From: Serratia plymuthica
Lineage (GTDB): Bacteria > Pseudomonadota > Gammaproteobacteria > Enterobacterales > Enterobacteriaceae
Length of the DNA stretch: 64,000 nt
Assembly: GCF_018336935.1 (NCBI RefSeq)
Contig: NZ_CP068771.1
Span: forward strand, 3,968,001-4,032,000
Direction: 5' to 3'
Positions 54,817-64,000 of this stretch are shown one piece after another (the first letter of the stretch is position 1; the number at the start of each line of letters is the position of its first letter). The notes under the pieces are model-generated. The model saw only the letters and a program-made list of their open reading frames with translations, made no database searches and was not told the DNA's origin. The translations under genes and the position numbers were made by a program.

Positions 54817-55821
54817 ATGAAGCCGATTTTTAGCAGGGGGCCTTCCCTGCAACTCCGACTTTTTTTGGCGGTGATTGCGGCCATTGGCCTGATCGTTGCC
54901 GATAGCCGTCTCGGTACGTTCGTGAAAATTCGTACCTACATGGACACGGCCGTCAGCCCTTTCTATTTTTTGGCCAATGGGCCACGTAAAGTTTTGGACG
55001 GCGTTTCAGAAACGCTAGCTACCCGCCAACAGCTGGAGCTGGAAAACCGCGCTCTGCGGCAGGAACTGCTGCTGAAAAACAGCGATATTCTTCTTCTTGG
55101 CCAATTCAAGCAGGAAAACGCCCGCTTGCGTGAGCTGTTAGGCTCGCCGCTGCGCCAGGATGAACACAAAATGGTCACCCAGGTGATCTCCACCGGTTCC
55201 GACCCTTATAGCGATCAAGTGGTGATCGACAAAGGTTCGGACAATGGCGTTTATGAAGGCCAGCCGGTGATCAGCGATAAAGGCGTGGTCGGCCAGGTGG
55301 TGGCGGTGGCGAAGGTGACCAGCCGCGTGCTGCTGATTTGCGACGCCTCTCACGCGCTGCCGATTCAGGTGCTGCGCAACGATATCCGGGTAATTGCCGC
55401 AGGCAGCGGTTGCGCCGACGATCTACAGCTCGAGCATCTGCCGAACAATACCGATATCCGCACAGGGGATGTGCTGGTGACTTCAGGCCTGGGCGGCCGT
55501 TTCCCGGAAGGTTATCCGGTAGCGGTGGTCTCCTCGGTTAAAGTGGACAATCAGCGCGCCTATACCGTGATCCAGGCGCGGCCAACCGCAGGTCTGCAAC
55601 GTTTGCGTTATCTGCTGCTGCTTTGGGGTGCCGATCGCAATGGCGATATGCCGCTGCCGCCCGATGAAGTTCACCGTGTCGCCAATGAGCGCCTGATGCA
55701 GATGATGCCGCAGGTATTGCCGCCGTCCGACGCCATGGGCCCGCAACCGTCCCTGCCTGCAGCGGCAACCGGCGCCGCTGCGCCGCAGACCGCCGCACCG
55801 GCTGCGGGAGCCGCGCAATGA
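54817..55821 (+). CDS. mreC: Rod-shape protein MreC
   Basis: MreC is a bitopic inner-membrane protein whose periplasmic beta domain activates the PBP2-RodA synthase. The 334-residue protein has one N-terminal helix (about 12-31), a coiled coil (about 64-105, [39 protein letters not shown]) and two beta-barrel subdomains (about 115-285). The C-terminal Pro/Ala-rich tail is low in complexity. It is somewhat shorter than the E. coli protein (367), mainly in that tail. Its stop overlaps the mreD start by four bases. Confidence 0.96.
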   Translation: MKPIFSRGPSLQLRLFLAVIAAIGLIVADSRLGTFVKIRTYMDTAVSPFYFLANGPRKVLDGVSETLATRQQLELENRALRQELLLKNSDILLLGQFKQENARLRELLGSPLRQDEHKMVTQVISTGSDPYSDQVVIDKGSDNGVYEGQPVISDKGVVGQVVAVAKVTSRVLLICDASHALPIQVLRNDIRVIAAGSGCADDLQLEHLPNNTDIRTGDVLVTSGLGGRFPEGYPVAVVSSVKVDNQRAYTVIQARPTAGLQRLRYLLLLWGADRNGDMPLPPDEVHRVANERLMQMMPQVLPPSDAMGPQPSLPAAATGAAAPQTAAPAAGAAQ

Positions 55822-56306
55822 ACCGCTACCGCAGCAACGGGCGCTGGATAATCTGGCTATCATTTTTGGTCGCGCTGGTGCTGCAAATCATGCCGTGGCC
55901 GGAGCAACTTTATATGTTCCGGCCGTCCTGGCTGGCTTTGATCCTGATTTACTGGGTGATGGCGCTGCCACACCGGGTGAACGTCGGCACCGGCTTCGTG
56001 CTGGGGCTGGTTATGGATCTGATCCTCGGCTCCACGCTGGGCGTACGCGCGCTGGCGTTGGGTATCATCGCCTATCTGGTGGCGTTCAAATTCCAGCTGT
56101 TCCGCAATATGGCGCTATGGCAACAGGCGCTGATCGTCGTGCTGTTGTCCCTGGCGATGGACGTTGTGGTGTTCTGGGCTGAGTTTTTAGTGATCAACGT
56201 CTCTTTCCGCCCAGAGGTGTTCTGGAGTAGTGTGGTTAACGGCATTCTGTGGCCGTGGTTGTTCCTGTTGATGCGCAAAATCCGCCGTCAGTTCGCCGTA
56301 CAGTAA
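55818..56306 (+). CDS. mreD: Rod-shape protein MreD
   Basis: MreD is a small integral membrane protein linking MreC to the RodA-PBP2 complex. The 162-residue protein has five or six hydrophobic helices. Family features are [62 protein letters not shown]. It is translationally coupled to mreC (ATGA overlap) and followed after ten bases by the Maf-family gene. Confidence 0.96.
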   Translation: MNRYRSNGRWIIWLSFLVALVLQIMPWPEQLYMFRPSWLALILIYWVMALPHRVNVGTGFVLGLVMDLILGSTLGVRALALGIIAYLVAFKFQLFRNMALWQQALIVVLLSLAMDVVVFWAEFLVINVSFRPEVFWSSVVNGILWPWLFLLMRKIRRQFAVQ

Positions 56307-56316
56307 GGGTATATCA

Positions 56317-56901
56317 ATGACTTCGCTTTATCTGGCCTCCGGCTCTCCGCGTCGACGCGAATTACTGACCCTGTTGGGCGTTGCGTTTGAAATTATCCTG
56401 ACGGATACCGAAGAACAGCGTCGGGAAGGGGAAGCCGCAGAAGCCTATGTGCGCCGTCTGGCGCAGGACAAGGCCAAAGCGGGCGTGGCGCTGGCGCAGC
56501 AGGACTGGCCGGTGCTGGGTGCGGATACCATTGTGGTGCTCAACGGCCGGGTGTTGGAAAAACCGCGCGACGAAGCGCATGCGGCAGAAATGCTGGCGAT
56601 GCTCTCGGGCAAGCAGCATCAGGTGATGACCGCAGTGGCGATCGCCGATAGCCAGGACGTTTTGTGCCAGCTGGTGGTGACAGACGTGACGTTCCGCAAC
56701 CTGTCACACCAGGATATCTGCGACTATATTGCAACGGGCGAGCCGATGGATAAAGCGGGCGCCTACGGAATTCAAGGAAAGGGTGGTTGTTTCGTCAGAA
56801 CGATAACCGGGAGTTATCACGCGGTGATGGGTTTGCCGCTGGTCGAAACACATGAGCTGCTCAGTCATTTTGTCGCATTACGTGATGTAAGAACCGGTTG
56901 A
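56317..56901 (+). CDS. yhdE: Maf-family nucleoside triphosphate pyrophosphatase (YhdE)
   Basis: A 194-residue house-cleaning pyrophosphatase; the E. coli homologue hydrolyses dTTP, UTP and modified pyrimidine triphosphates. The Maf motif [16 protein letters not shown] is at residues 5-20, with the catalytic Asp/Glu region [28 protein letters not shown] and the end motif [16 protein letters not shown]. It lies between mreD and rng in one direction, probably co-transcribed with both, as in E. coli. Confidence 0.96.
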   Translation: MTSLYLASGSPRRRELLTLLGVAFEIILTDTEEQRREGEAAEAYVRRLAQDKAKAGVALAQQDWPVLGADTIVVLNGRVLEKPRDEAHAAEMLAMLSGKQHQVMTAVAIADSQDVLCQLVVTDVTFRNLSHQDICDYIATGEPMDKAGAYGIQGKGGCFVRTITGSYHAVMGLPLVETHELLSHFVALRDVRTG

Positions 56902-56939
56902 TGGGCGCTGCCATTATCGACCGGCTCTGAGGAGAAGGC

Positions 56940-58409
56940 ATGACAGCTGAGCTACTGGTTAATATCACACCGTCTGAAACGCGGGTTGCCTATATTGATG
57001 GCGGCATCCTGCAAGAGATCCACATCGAGCGCGAATCCAAACGCGGCATCGTCGGCAATATTTATAAAGGGCGCGTAAGCCGCGTCTTGCCGGGTATGCA
57101 AGCGGCATTCGTCGATATCGGCCTGGACAAGGCCGCCTTCCTGCACGCCTCCGATATCATGCCGCACACCGAATGCGTCGCCGGCGATGAGCAGAAGAAT
57201 TTCCACGTGCGCGATATCGCCGAACTGGTGCGCCAGGGGCAGGATCTGATGGTGCAGGTGGTGAAAGATCCCCTTGGCACCAAAGGCGCGCGCCTGACCA
57301 CCGATATTACCCTGCCTTCGCGTTATCTGGTGTTCATGCCGGGTGCGGCGCACGTTGGCGTTTCGCAGCGCATTGAAAGCGAAGCCGAGCGCGAGCGGTT
57401 GAAAAAAGCCGTAGCCGCCTACTGCGACGAGCTGGGCGGTTTTATCATCCGCACGGCGGCGGAAGGCATCGGCGAAGAAGAGCTGTCGCAAGACGCCGCA
57501 TTCCTCAAACGCCTGTGGACCAAGGTCATGGAGCGCAAAAAGCGCAATCAGACCAAATACAAATTGTACGGCGAACTGGCGTTGGCGCACCGCATTCTGC
57601 GCGATTTCGCCGGCGCGGCGTTGGACAGGATCCGCATTGATTCGCGCCAGACTCACGATCAACTGGTGGAGTTTACCGGCGAATACATTCCGGATATCAC
57701 CGACAAGCTGGAGTTGTACGCCGGCAAGCAACCGATCTTCGACCTGTACGATGTCGAAAACGAAGTCCAGCGGGCGCTGGAGCGCAAGGTGGAGCTGAAA
57801 TCCGGCGGTTACCTGATCATCGACCAGACCGAGGCGATGACCACCGTGGATATCAACACCGGTGCCTTTGTCGGCCACCGCAATCTCGACGAAACCATTT
57901 TCAATACCAATATCGAAGCGACGCAGGCCATTGCCCGTCAGCTGCGGTTGCGCAATCTGGGCGGTATTATCATCATTGACTTCATCGACATGAACAATGA
58001 CGAACATCGCCGCCGGGTGCTGCATTCGCTGGAGCAAGCGTTGAGTAAAGATCGGGTAAAAACCACGATCAACGGCTTCTCTCAGCTAGGCTTGGTTGAA
58101 ATGACGCGTAAACGCACGCGCGAAAGCATTGAACATGTGCTGTGTCATGATTGTCCTACCTGTAATGGGCGCGGAACCGTGAAAACGGTGGAAACCGTCT
58201 GCTACGAAATTTTGCGTGAAATTGTGCGTGTACACCATGCTTACGATTCCGATCGTTTCCTGGTCTACGCCTCTGCGGCGGTTGGTGAAGCGCTGAAAGG
58301 CGAAGAATCACATGCGCTGGCCGAAGTGGAAATCTTTGTTGGCAAACAGGTTAAGGTGCAGATCGAACCCTTGTACAGCCAGGAACAGTTTGACGTCGTC
58401 ATGATGTAA
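56940..58409 (+). CDS. rng: Ribonuclease G
   Basis: RNase G (CafA) is an endoribonuclease related to the catalytic half of RNase E. It trims the 5' end of 16S rRNA and starts decay of some mRNAs. The 489-residue protein has the S1 RNA-binding domain (about 38-128), a 5'-sensor and RNase H-like region and the DNase I-like catalytic core with IIIDFIDMNN (metal-binding aspartates). The zinc-link CPTCNGRG is present near residues 406-413. It matches E. coli in length and order after yhdE. Confidence 0.97.
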   Translation: MTAELLVNITPSETRVAYIDGGILQEIHIERESKRGIVGNIYKGRVSRVLPGMQAAFVDIGLDKAAFLHASDIMPHTECVAGDEQKNFHVRDIAELVRQGQDLMVQVVKDPLGTKGARLTTDITLPSRYLVFMPGAAHVGVSQRIESEAERERLKKAVAAYCDELGGFIIRTAAEGIGEEELSQDAAFLKRLWTKVMERKKRNQTKYKLYGELALAHRILRDFAGAALDRIRIDSRQTHDQLVEFTGEYIPDITDKLELYAGKQPIFDLYDVENEVQRALERKVELKSGGYLIIDQTEAMTTVDINTGAFVGHRNLDETIFNTNIEATQAIARQLRLRNLGGIIIIDFIDMNNDEHRRRVLHSLEQALSKDRVKTTINGFSQLGLVEMTRKRTRESIEHVLCHDCPTCNGRGTVKTVETVCYEILREIVRVHHAYDSDRFLVYASAAVGEALKGEESHALAEVEIFVGKQVKVQIEPLYSQEQFDVVMM

Positions 58410-58453
58410 AACGGTTCATAATCTGCTGCGCTTGCTGATCCTGCGTTGGAAAG

Positions 58454-58504
58454 ACGCGAAAAATGCTCATTTACTGCGTGTAAACTCCGCTTTTTCGCGT
58501 TTTT
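58454..58504 (+). terminator. Long-arm hairpin after rng
   Basis: Perfect 10-base arms ACGCGAAAAA (58454-58463) and TTTTTCGCGT (58491-58500) enclose a second dyad, TTTAC-TGCGT-GTAAA, and are followed by TTTT. It probably terminates the mre-rng transcript, though the loop is unusually long. Confidence 0.5.
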
Positions 58505-58592
58505 CTGCCTTGTCTGAGCGGCGCTCGCTACGATTATGATTCGGTTTTCAATAGTAAAGCCGTTGCCAGGCAGCGGAAGTAAGGAGAACTGC

Positions 58593-61500
58593 GTGAGGCG
58601 ACTGCCTGGGATTTTGTTAGCAACAGGCGCCACTCTGATTGTTGTTGTGGCGTTACTGGTCAGTGGGCTGCGTCTGGCGCTGCCTGAACTGAACAAGTAC
58701 CGTCCTCAAGTGCTGGCCAAAGTGTCAAACTTCTCCGGCGTGCCTTTCCAGGTCGATTTCATGCAGGGGAGTTGGGAAACCTTCGGTCCACAGCTTGAAA
58801 TGCGTAACGTGCGCGCCACGCTACCCAAAAGCAATTTGCACATCGAACGCGTTACGCTGGCGCTGGACGTGTGGCAGTCGCTGCTGCACTGGCGCTGGCA
58901 GTTCCGCGATCTCACCTTTTATCAATTCCAGCTCGACATGAATAGCACGCTGGGTGGCGATGACAATAAGGGCAACGCCATCGAGCCGGGCAAAATCAGC
59001 GATCTGATGCTGCATCAGCTCGATCATTTTGATCTGCGCGACAGCCGTGTCTCTTTTCTCATGCCTTCCGGCGCACGCGCCGAATTCGAAATCCCGCAGC
59101 TCACCTGGCTTAATGGCCGCGATCGCCACCGCGCCGAAGGGCAGCTTAGCCTGTCGACGCTGAATGGCCAGCACGGCGTGGTGCAACTGCGTATGGATCT
59201 GCGCGATAACCAGGGATTATTAAATACCGGTACGGTCTATATGCAGGCCGATAATATTGACATGAAGCCGTGGTTTACCCGCTGGCTGCGTGCCAATACC
59301 GGCCTGGAGAGCGCGGATTTCAGCCTGGCGGCCTGGCTGCAGATCAAAAACGGCGAAATAGCCGGTGGCAATGCGCTACTGAAACAAGGCGCGGCTAACT
59401 GGAGCGTGGGGACCGAACAGCACCGGCTGGATGTGGATAATCTGGCGTTGGCGCTCAGTCGCCAAGGCAACGGCTGGCAAGTTGACGTGCCGCAGCTCAG
59501 CGTGCAAACCGACGGCAAGACCTGGCCGCCGGGCCGGCTTTCAGCGCTGTGGCTGCCGGAAAATACCGAATTTATGGGGCCGGGGCAGAACGAAGAATTG
59601 CGCGTTCGCGCCACCGGTATTCAGCTTGAGCGGCTGTCGGCGTTGTTGCCCACGTTCTCGTTCCTCAGCCCGGACGTATTGGAGCGCTGGAACGATTTAC
59701 AGCCACAGGGAAAACTCGATGCGCTGGCGCTCGACATCCCGTTGAAACAACCGGAAAAAACCCGTTTCCAGGCCCGCTGGCAAGATGTCAGTTGGCAGCA
59801 TTGGAAACTGCTGCCGGGGGTTAATCACTTCTCCGGCGCGCTGAGCGGCGGCGTAGAGAATGGCCGCCTGACGCTGGGTCTCGACAACAGCACCTTACCT
59901 TACGGCGACATGTTCCGCGCCCCGTTGGAAGTCAGCAGCGCGCGCGGTGCGCTGACCTGGCTTAACAACGACCAGGGCTGGGAGTTGGCCAGCAAGAACC
60001 TGGATGTGAAGGCCAAATCGCTGTGGGTTAACGGCGATTTCCGCTACCGGCAGCCGGCGAAAGGCGACCCCTGGCTGAGTATTTTGGCCGGCATTCGTTT
60101 GTATGACGGCGCAGACGCCTGGCGTTACTTCCCCGAACCGCTGATGGGCAAGCACCTGGTGGATTATCTTGGCGGTGCCATTCAGGGCGGCCAGGTGGAT
60201 AACGCCACGCTGATTTACGCCGGCGATCCGCAGCATTTCCCTTATCGCAAGAACGAAGGGCAGTTCGAAGTGTTCGTGCCGCTGCGTCATTCCACCTTTC
60301 AGTTCCAGCCGGGCTGGCCGGCGCTGACCGATCTGGCGATCGATCTCGACTTTGCCAACCAGGGACTGTGGATGAATGCTCCGCAAACCAAATTGGGCAA
60401 GGTGGACGGCAAGAATATTACGGCGGTCATCCCTGACTACCTGAAAGAACGCTTGCTGATTGACGCCGACGTGGCGGGCGAAGGCGCAGAGATCCATAAC
60501 TATTTCAACCAGACCCCGCTGCATGATTCGCTCGGTTCGGCCCTGGATGAGCTGCAGATTGGCGGTAATGTCAGTGGGCGCTTACATCTCGATATCCCCT
60601 TGAACGGCGAGCAGGTGCGTGCGCAGGGTGAGGTCGCGTTGAACAACAATTCGCTGCTGGTTAAGCCGATTGAAAGCGAACTGAAACAGGTCAGCGGCAA
60701 ATTCCGCTTCGATAACGGCACACTGACAAGCGACACGCTGTCGGCTAACTGGTTCGGGCAGCCGGTAGCGGTGAATTTCACCACTCAAGAGGGCAAAAGC
60801 GACTATAAGGTCAACGTTGGTCTGAAAGCTGACTGGTTGCCGGCTAAATTCCCCGGCATACCGCAGGAAGTGAGTGATGCGCTGAGCGGCAGCGCGCCCT
60901 GGCAGAGCCAGATTGCGATCGTCCTGCCACACCAGGGCGCGGCCAGCTATGACATTGGCCTCAATGCCGACCTCAGAAAAGTAAGCAGTCACTTACCTCC
61001 ACCGCTGGATAAACCGGCGGGTGGGCCCTTGCCGTTGAGCGTTAAGGTGAAGGGGGGACTGAATGGCTTCATGCTGACCGGCAGCGCAGGCAAGCAGAAC
61101 CGGTTCAACAGCGAATGGCTCTTTGCCAAAAAGCAGGTGACGCTGGCGCGCGCCGCATGGCAAACCGATGCCGGCGCTACGCCGCCGTTGCCGGGTAGCC
61201 CCTCGTTGACGCTGAACCTGCCGCCGCTGGACGGTGAGAAATGGCTGGCGCTGTTGGCGCCGGCGCTAAAACAAGGCGGTAGCTCAGGCCAGGTGGGCGG
61301 TTTTAATTTCCCGACCACCGTGGCGCTGAAAACGCCGCAATTGATGCTGGGCGGTCAGGCATGGCATAAGCTGCAACTGACGGCGGAGAAACAGCTGGGT
61401 AGCACGCTGGTCAGCGCCAAAGGCGATGAAGTTGACGGCAGCCTGCGGGTCGCGGATCGCGGACCATGGCGTGCGGACATCAACTACCTCTATTACAACC

Positions 61501-62405
61501 CGCAGTTCAGCGCGGACAAGAGCGCCCCGGCGGCGACCAACCCGTTGGCCGTTGCGGATAAAGTCTCCTTCAGTGACTGGCCTTCGCTGATGCTGCGCTG
61601 CAAGGCGTGCTGGGTGATGGGGCAGAATCTCGGTAAGGTCGAAGCCGATCTGACCAATCAGGGGGATACCCTTCTGCTTACGCATGGCTTGATCGACACC
61701 GGCAAAGGGCGCATGACCGCCAGCGGCCTGTGGAAGCAGAACGCGCAGGAAGAGCGCAGTTCGCTGAAAGGCAAGTTGCTGGGCGGCAAAATCGATGAAA
61801 CCGCCGCCTTCTTCGGTATCACCACCCCGCTGAAAGGAGCGCCTTACGATGTCGATTTCGACCTGTACTGGCGCGGCCAACCGTGGAAACCGCAGATGGA
61901 TACCCTCAGCGGCGCGCTGAAAGTCAATATGGGCAAGGGCGAGATCGACAGCATCGGCGGCGGCCGTGCAGGCCAGCTGTTGCGTTTGGTGAGTTTCGAC
62001 GCCCTGTTACGCAAGCTGCAGTTTGATTTCAGTGATACCTTCGGTAAGGGCTTCTACTTTGATTCCATCCGCAGCACCGCGTGGATGAAAGATGGCATAA
62101 TGCATACCGACAATCTTTTGGTTGACGGGCTGGCGGCAGACATCGCCATGAATGGCCAGATTGATCTGGCGCGTCGGCAGATTGATATGGAAGCGGTGGT
62201 GGCACCGGAGATCTCAGCCACGGTCGGCGTGGCGACGGCGTTCGTGATCAATCCGATCGTCGGTGCGGCGGTGTTTGCCGCCTCCAAAGTGTTGGCGCCG
62301 TTGTGGAACAAGATCTCGCTGATTCGCTATCACATCAGCGGCAGCCTGGATCAGCCGAAAATTAACGAGGTGTTGCGTAAGCCAAAGGAGAATAAGGCGT
62401 CATGA
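58593..62405 (+). CDS. yhdP: AsmA-like phospholipid transport protein YhdP
   Basis: YhdP is an inner-membrane-anchored, AsmA/TamB-like bridge protein that carries phospholipid towards the outer membrane, working in parallel with TamB and YdbH. The 1270-residue protein has one N-terminal helix (about 7-28) and a very long periplasmic beta-rich groove. The conserved C-terminal AsmA-like region is DALLRKLQFDFSDTFGKGFYFDSIRSTAWMKDGIMHTDNLLVDGLAADIAMNGQIDLARRQIDMEAVVAPEISATVGVATAFVINPIVGAAVF. I choose the GTG at 58593 (VRRLPGILLATGATL) because it has AAGGAG six bases upstream and matches E. coli MRRLPGILL; an ATG at 58536 adds 19 unlike residues. Its stop overlaps the next start by four bases. Confidence 0.95.
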   Translation: MRRLPGILLATGATLIVVVALLVSGLRLALPELNKYRPQVLAKVSNFSGVPFQVDFMQGSWETFGPQLEMRNVRATLPKSNLHIERVTLALDVWQSLLHWRWQFRDLTFYQFQLDMNSTLGGDDNKGNAIEPGKISDLMLHQLDHFDLRDSRVSFLMPSGARAEFEIPQLTWLNGRDRHRAEGQLSLSTLNGQHGVVQLRMDLRDNQGLLNTGTVYMQADNIDMKPWFTRWLRANTGLESADFSLAAWLQIKNGEIAGGNALLKQGAANWSVGTEQHRLDVDNLALALSRQGNGWQVDVPQLSVQTDGKTWPPGRLSALWLPENTEFMGPGQNEELRVRATGIQLERLSALLPTFSFLSPDVLERWNDLQPQGKLDALALDIPLKQPEKTRFQARWQDVSWQHWKLLPGVNHFSGALSGGVENGRLTLGLDNSTLPYGDMFRAPLEVSSARGALTWLNNDQGWELASKNLDVKAKSLWVNGDFRYRQPAKGDPWLSILAGIRLYDGADAWRYFPEPLMGKHLVDYLGGAIQGGQVDNATLIYAGDPQHFPYRKNEGQFEVFVPLRHSTFQFQPGWPALTDLAIDLDFANQGLWMNAPQTKLGKVDGKNITAVIPDYLKERLLIDADVAGEGAEIHNYFNQTPLHDSLGSALDELQIGGNVSGRLHLDIPLNGEQVRAQGEVALNNNSLLVKPIESELKQVSGKFRFDNGTLTSDTLSANWFGQPVAVNFTTQEGKSDYKVNVGLKADWLPAKFPGIPQEVSDALSGSAPWQSQIAIVLPHQGAASYDIGLNADLRKVSSHLPPPLDKPAGGPLPLSVKVKGGLNGFMLTGSAGKQNRFNSEWLFAKKQVTLARAAWQTDAGATPPLPGSPSLTLNLPPLDGEKWLALLAPALKQGGSSGQVGGFNFPTTVALKTPQLMLGGQAWHKLQLTAEKQLGSTLVSAKGDEVDGSLRVADRGPWRADINYLYYNPQFSADKSAPAATNPLAVADKVSFSDWPSLMLRCKACWVMGQNLGKVEADLTNQGDTLLLTHGLIDTGKGRMTASGLWKQNAQEERSSLKGKLLGGKIDETAAFFGITTPLKGAPYDVDFDLYWRGQPWKPQMDTLSGALKVNMGKGEIDSIGGGRAGQLLRLVSFDALLRKLQFDFSDTFGKGFYFDSIRSTAWMKDGIMHTDNLLVDGLAADIAMNGQIDLARRQIDMEAVVAPEISATVGVATAFVINPIVGAAVFAASKVLAPLWNKISLIRYHISGSLDQPKINEVLRKPKENKAS

Positions 62406-63262
62406 GAAATGCTAACGTTGCGTTGTTACAGTTGTGCAGTGGCGATCGGGTACGCGATAACCTGGCCCAGATTGAACAGCAGATCAAGCAGCTCAATGCC
62501 GGGGTAAAACTGGTCATGACGCCGGAGAACGCGCTGCTGTTCGCCAACTCTGCCGCTTATCGCCAGCATGCGGAAGCGCAGGGCGATGGTCCGCTGCAGC
62601 AGGCGGTGCGTGAGCTGGCGCGGCGCTATGGCGTATGGTTGCTGGTAGGCTCTATGCCGTTGATCAGCCGCGAGAACCCGGAGCTTATCACCACCAGCAG
62701 CCTGCTGTTTGATGACCAGGGTGAAATCCGGGCGCGCTACGACAAGCTGCATATGTTCGACGTGGACATTAACGACTCCCACGGCCATTATCGGGAATCG
62801 GACACTTACCAACATGGCCAGCAGTTGACCGTGGTGGATACGCCAGTCGGCCGTCTTGGCATGACCATATGTTACGATCTGCGCTTCCCGGCGCTGTATC
62901 AGGCGTTGCGCGCTCAGGGCGCAGAGCTGATTTCCGTACCGGCCGCCTTTACCCGGGTGACCGGCGAGGCGCATTGGGAAATCCTGCTGCGCGCAAGGGC
63001 GATTGAAAACCAGTGCGTGATCCTGGCGCCGGCGCAGGTGGGTAGCCACGGCCCCACCCGCCGCACCTGGGGCTATTCGCTGGCGGTGGACGGCTGGGGC
63101 AAGGTGCTGGCCGAAAACCCGGATGCGGTTTCGGCGTTGAAAGTACGGGTCGACACGGCCGGCCTCAACACCATTCGCGCGCAAATGCCGGTATTGCAAC
63201 ACAACAGATTCCAGACGTCGCTGACGGCGCCGTTTGAAAAAACCTCCTCCAATAAAGAGTGA
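62402..63262 (+). CDS. Carbon-nitrogen hydrolase (Nit1-like amidase)
   Basis: A 286-residue nitrilase-superfamily amidase. The catalytic triad is Glu42 (TPENALLF), Lys115 ([11 protein letters not shown]) and Cys157 ([10 protein letters not shown]). The [10 protein letters not shown] signature and overall length are those of Nit1-type enzymes, which repair deaminated glutathione by hydrolysing its amide. That assignment is from family resemblance only. Its start overlaps the yhdP stop (ATGA), and tldD follows after seven bases, so the three form one transcript. Confidence 0.92.
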   Translation: MRNANVALLQLCSGDRVRDNLAQIEQQIKQLNAGVKLVMTPENALLFANSAAYRQHAEAQGDGPLQQAVRELARRYGVWLLVGSMPLISRENPELITTSSLLFDDQGEIRARYDKLHMFDVDINDSHGHYRESDTYQHGQQLTVVDTPVGRLGMTICYDLRFPALYQALRAQGAELISVPAAFTRVTGEAHWEILLRARAIENQCVILAPAQVGSHGPTRRTWGYSLAVDGWGKVLAENPDAVSALKVRVDTAGLNTIRAQMPVLQHNRFQTSLTAPFEKTSSNKE

Positions 63263-63269
63263 AAAAATT

Positions 63270-64000
63270 ATGAGCCTGACGTTTGTCAGTGAGCAGTTAC
63301 TTGCTGCGAATAAGTTGAGCCACCAGGACTTGTTCTCTGTCTTGGGGCAACTGGCCGAACGCCGCCTCGATTACGCCGATCTCTATTTTCAGTCCAGCTA
63401 CCACGAAGCCTGGGTGATTGAAGACAGCATCATCAAGGATGGTTCTTATAATATCGACCAGGGCGTTGGCGTGCGCGCCGTCAGCGGCGAGAAAACCGGT
63501 TTCGCCTATGCCGATCAGATAACCCTGAACGCCCTGCATCAAAGCGCCCAGGCGGCGCGCAGCATCGTGCGCGACAGCGGTGACGGCCGGGCGCATACGC
63601 TGGGTGAAATCAGCCATAAGGCGCTGTATCCGCTGCTCGACCCGCTGCAAAGCCTGCCGCGCGAAGAGAAAATTGCCCTGCTGCACCGCGTCGATAAGGT
63701 TGCCCGTGCGGCCGATAAGCGGGTGCAGGAGGTGAGCGCCAGCATCACCGGCGTGTATGAGCAAATCCTGGTGGCTGCGACCGACGGCACCCTGGCGGCG
63801 GACGTCCGCCCGCTGGTGCGTCTTTCCGTCAGCGTGCTGGTGGAAGAGGACGGCAAGCGTGAACGCGGCTCCAGCGGCGGCGGCGGCCGTTTCGGTTATG
63901 ACTACTTCCTGGAAATCGCCGATGGCGAAGTCCGCGCGGACGCCTACGCCAAAGAGGCGGTGCGCATGGCGTTGATCAACCTTTCCGCCGTAGCGGCCCC
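63270..64000 (+). CDS. tldD: Metalloprotease subunit TldD (partial, cut by window edge)
   Basis: The first 243 codons of TldD, which with TldE/PmbA forms a heterodimeric zinc protease that unfolds and degrades peptides, matures microcin B17 and breaks down the CcdA antitoxin. The visible part ([71 protein letters not shown] ...) is the N-terminal domain. The HExxxH zinc motif would lie beyond the window. The ATG at 63270 is seven bases after the nitrilase gene's stop. The C-terminal part is not seen, so integrity cannot be judged. Confidence 0.95.
   Translation, partial: MSLTFVSEQLLAANKLSHQDLFSVLGQLAERRLDYADLYFQSSYHEAWVIEDSIIKDGSYNIDQGVGVRAVSGEKTGFAYADQITLNALHQSAQAARSIVRDSGDGRAHTLGEISHKALYPLLDPLQSLPREEKIALLHRVDKVARAADKRVQEVSASITGVYEQILVAATDGTLAADVRPLVRLSVSVLVEEDGKRERGSSGGGGRFGYDYFLEIADGEVRADAYAKEAVRMALINLSAVAA

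Overview
The window is chromosomal DNA of an enterobacterium, most likely Serratia (S. marcescens-like). This rests on GC-rich coding DNA, protein sequences close to but distinct from those of E. coli, and gene order recalled from E. coli; the species cannot be fixed from the sequence alone. It is densely coding, and I see no prophage, insertion sequence, CRISPR array, tRNA or rRNA. The only recognised interspersed repeat is one ERIC element between lexA and dinF.

Layout. (1) 57-1436: an MHS-type major facilitator transporter. (2) 1829-24133 follows the E. coli 91.5-92 minute order: ubiC-ubiA, plsB, dgkA, lexA-dinF, yjbJ, zur, dusA, pspG, qorA, dnaB, alr, tyrB, yjbQ-yjbR, then a maltose acetyltransferase-like gene. 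Two accessory blocks interrupt it: an ECF sigma/anti-sigma/TPR operon between zur and dusA, and an aroP-pheC / Lrp-type regulator / YitT block between alr and tyrB. (3) 24168-36147: a YahK-like alcohol dehydrogenase, divergent uvrA/ssb with an SOS box, an SDR gene divergent from a LysR gene, small stress or detoxification genes (DUF1471, GST, VOC), and the ghxP (yjcD) and yjcE transport genes. (4) 36186-40098: a CidR-type LysR regulator with cidAB, a CTP-synthase-like amidotransferase and lpxP. (5) 40459-64000 follows the E. coli 73 minute block: fis-dusB, an inserted alpha-carbonic anhydrase, prmA-panF-yhdT-accC-accB-aroQ, msrQ-msrP, acuI, csrD, mreBCD-maf-rng, yhdP, a nitrilase-family amidase, and tldD cut by the window edge.

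Functional themes are ubiquinone synthesis (ubiCA), phospholipid and lipid A synthesis (plsB, dgkA, lpxP, accBC), SOS and DNA repair or replication (lexA, dinF, uvrA, ssb, dnaB), cell shape and division (mreBCD), envelope homeostasis (pspG, msrPQ, yhdP) and translation or RNA modification (dusA, dusB, prmA, rng, fis).

The most interesting signal is the aroP-pheC block. It puts a secreted cyclohexadienyl (arogenate/prephenate) dehydratase next to an aromatic amino-acid permease and, about 3 kb further on, tyrB. This suggests a periplasmic phenylalanine route coupled to uptake. Next are the ECF operon, whose sigma gene has no ATG and shows a perfect Shine-Dalgarno in front of an ATC codon, and several unexplained strong intergenic palindromes (at 1565, 20393, 23494 and 28439).
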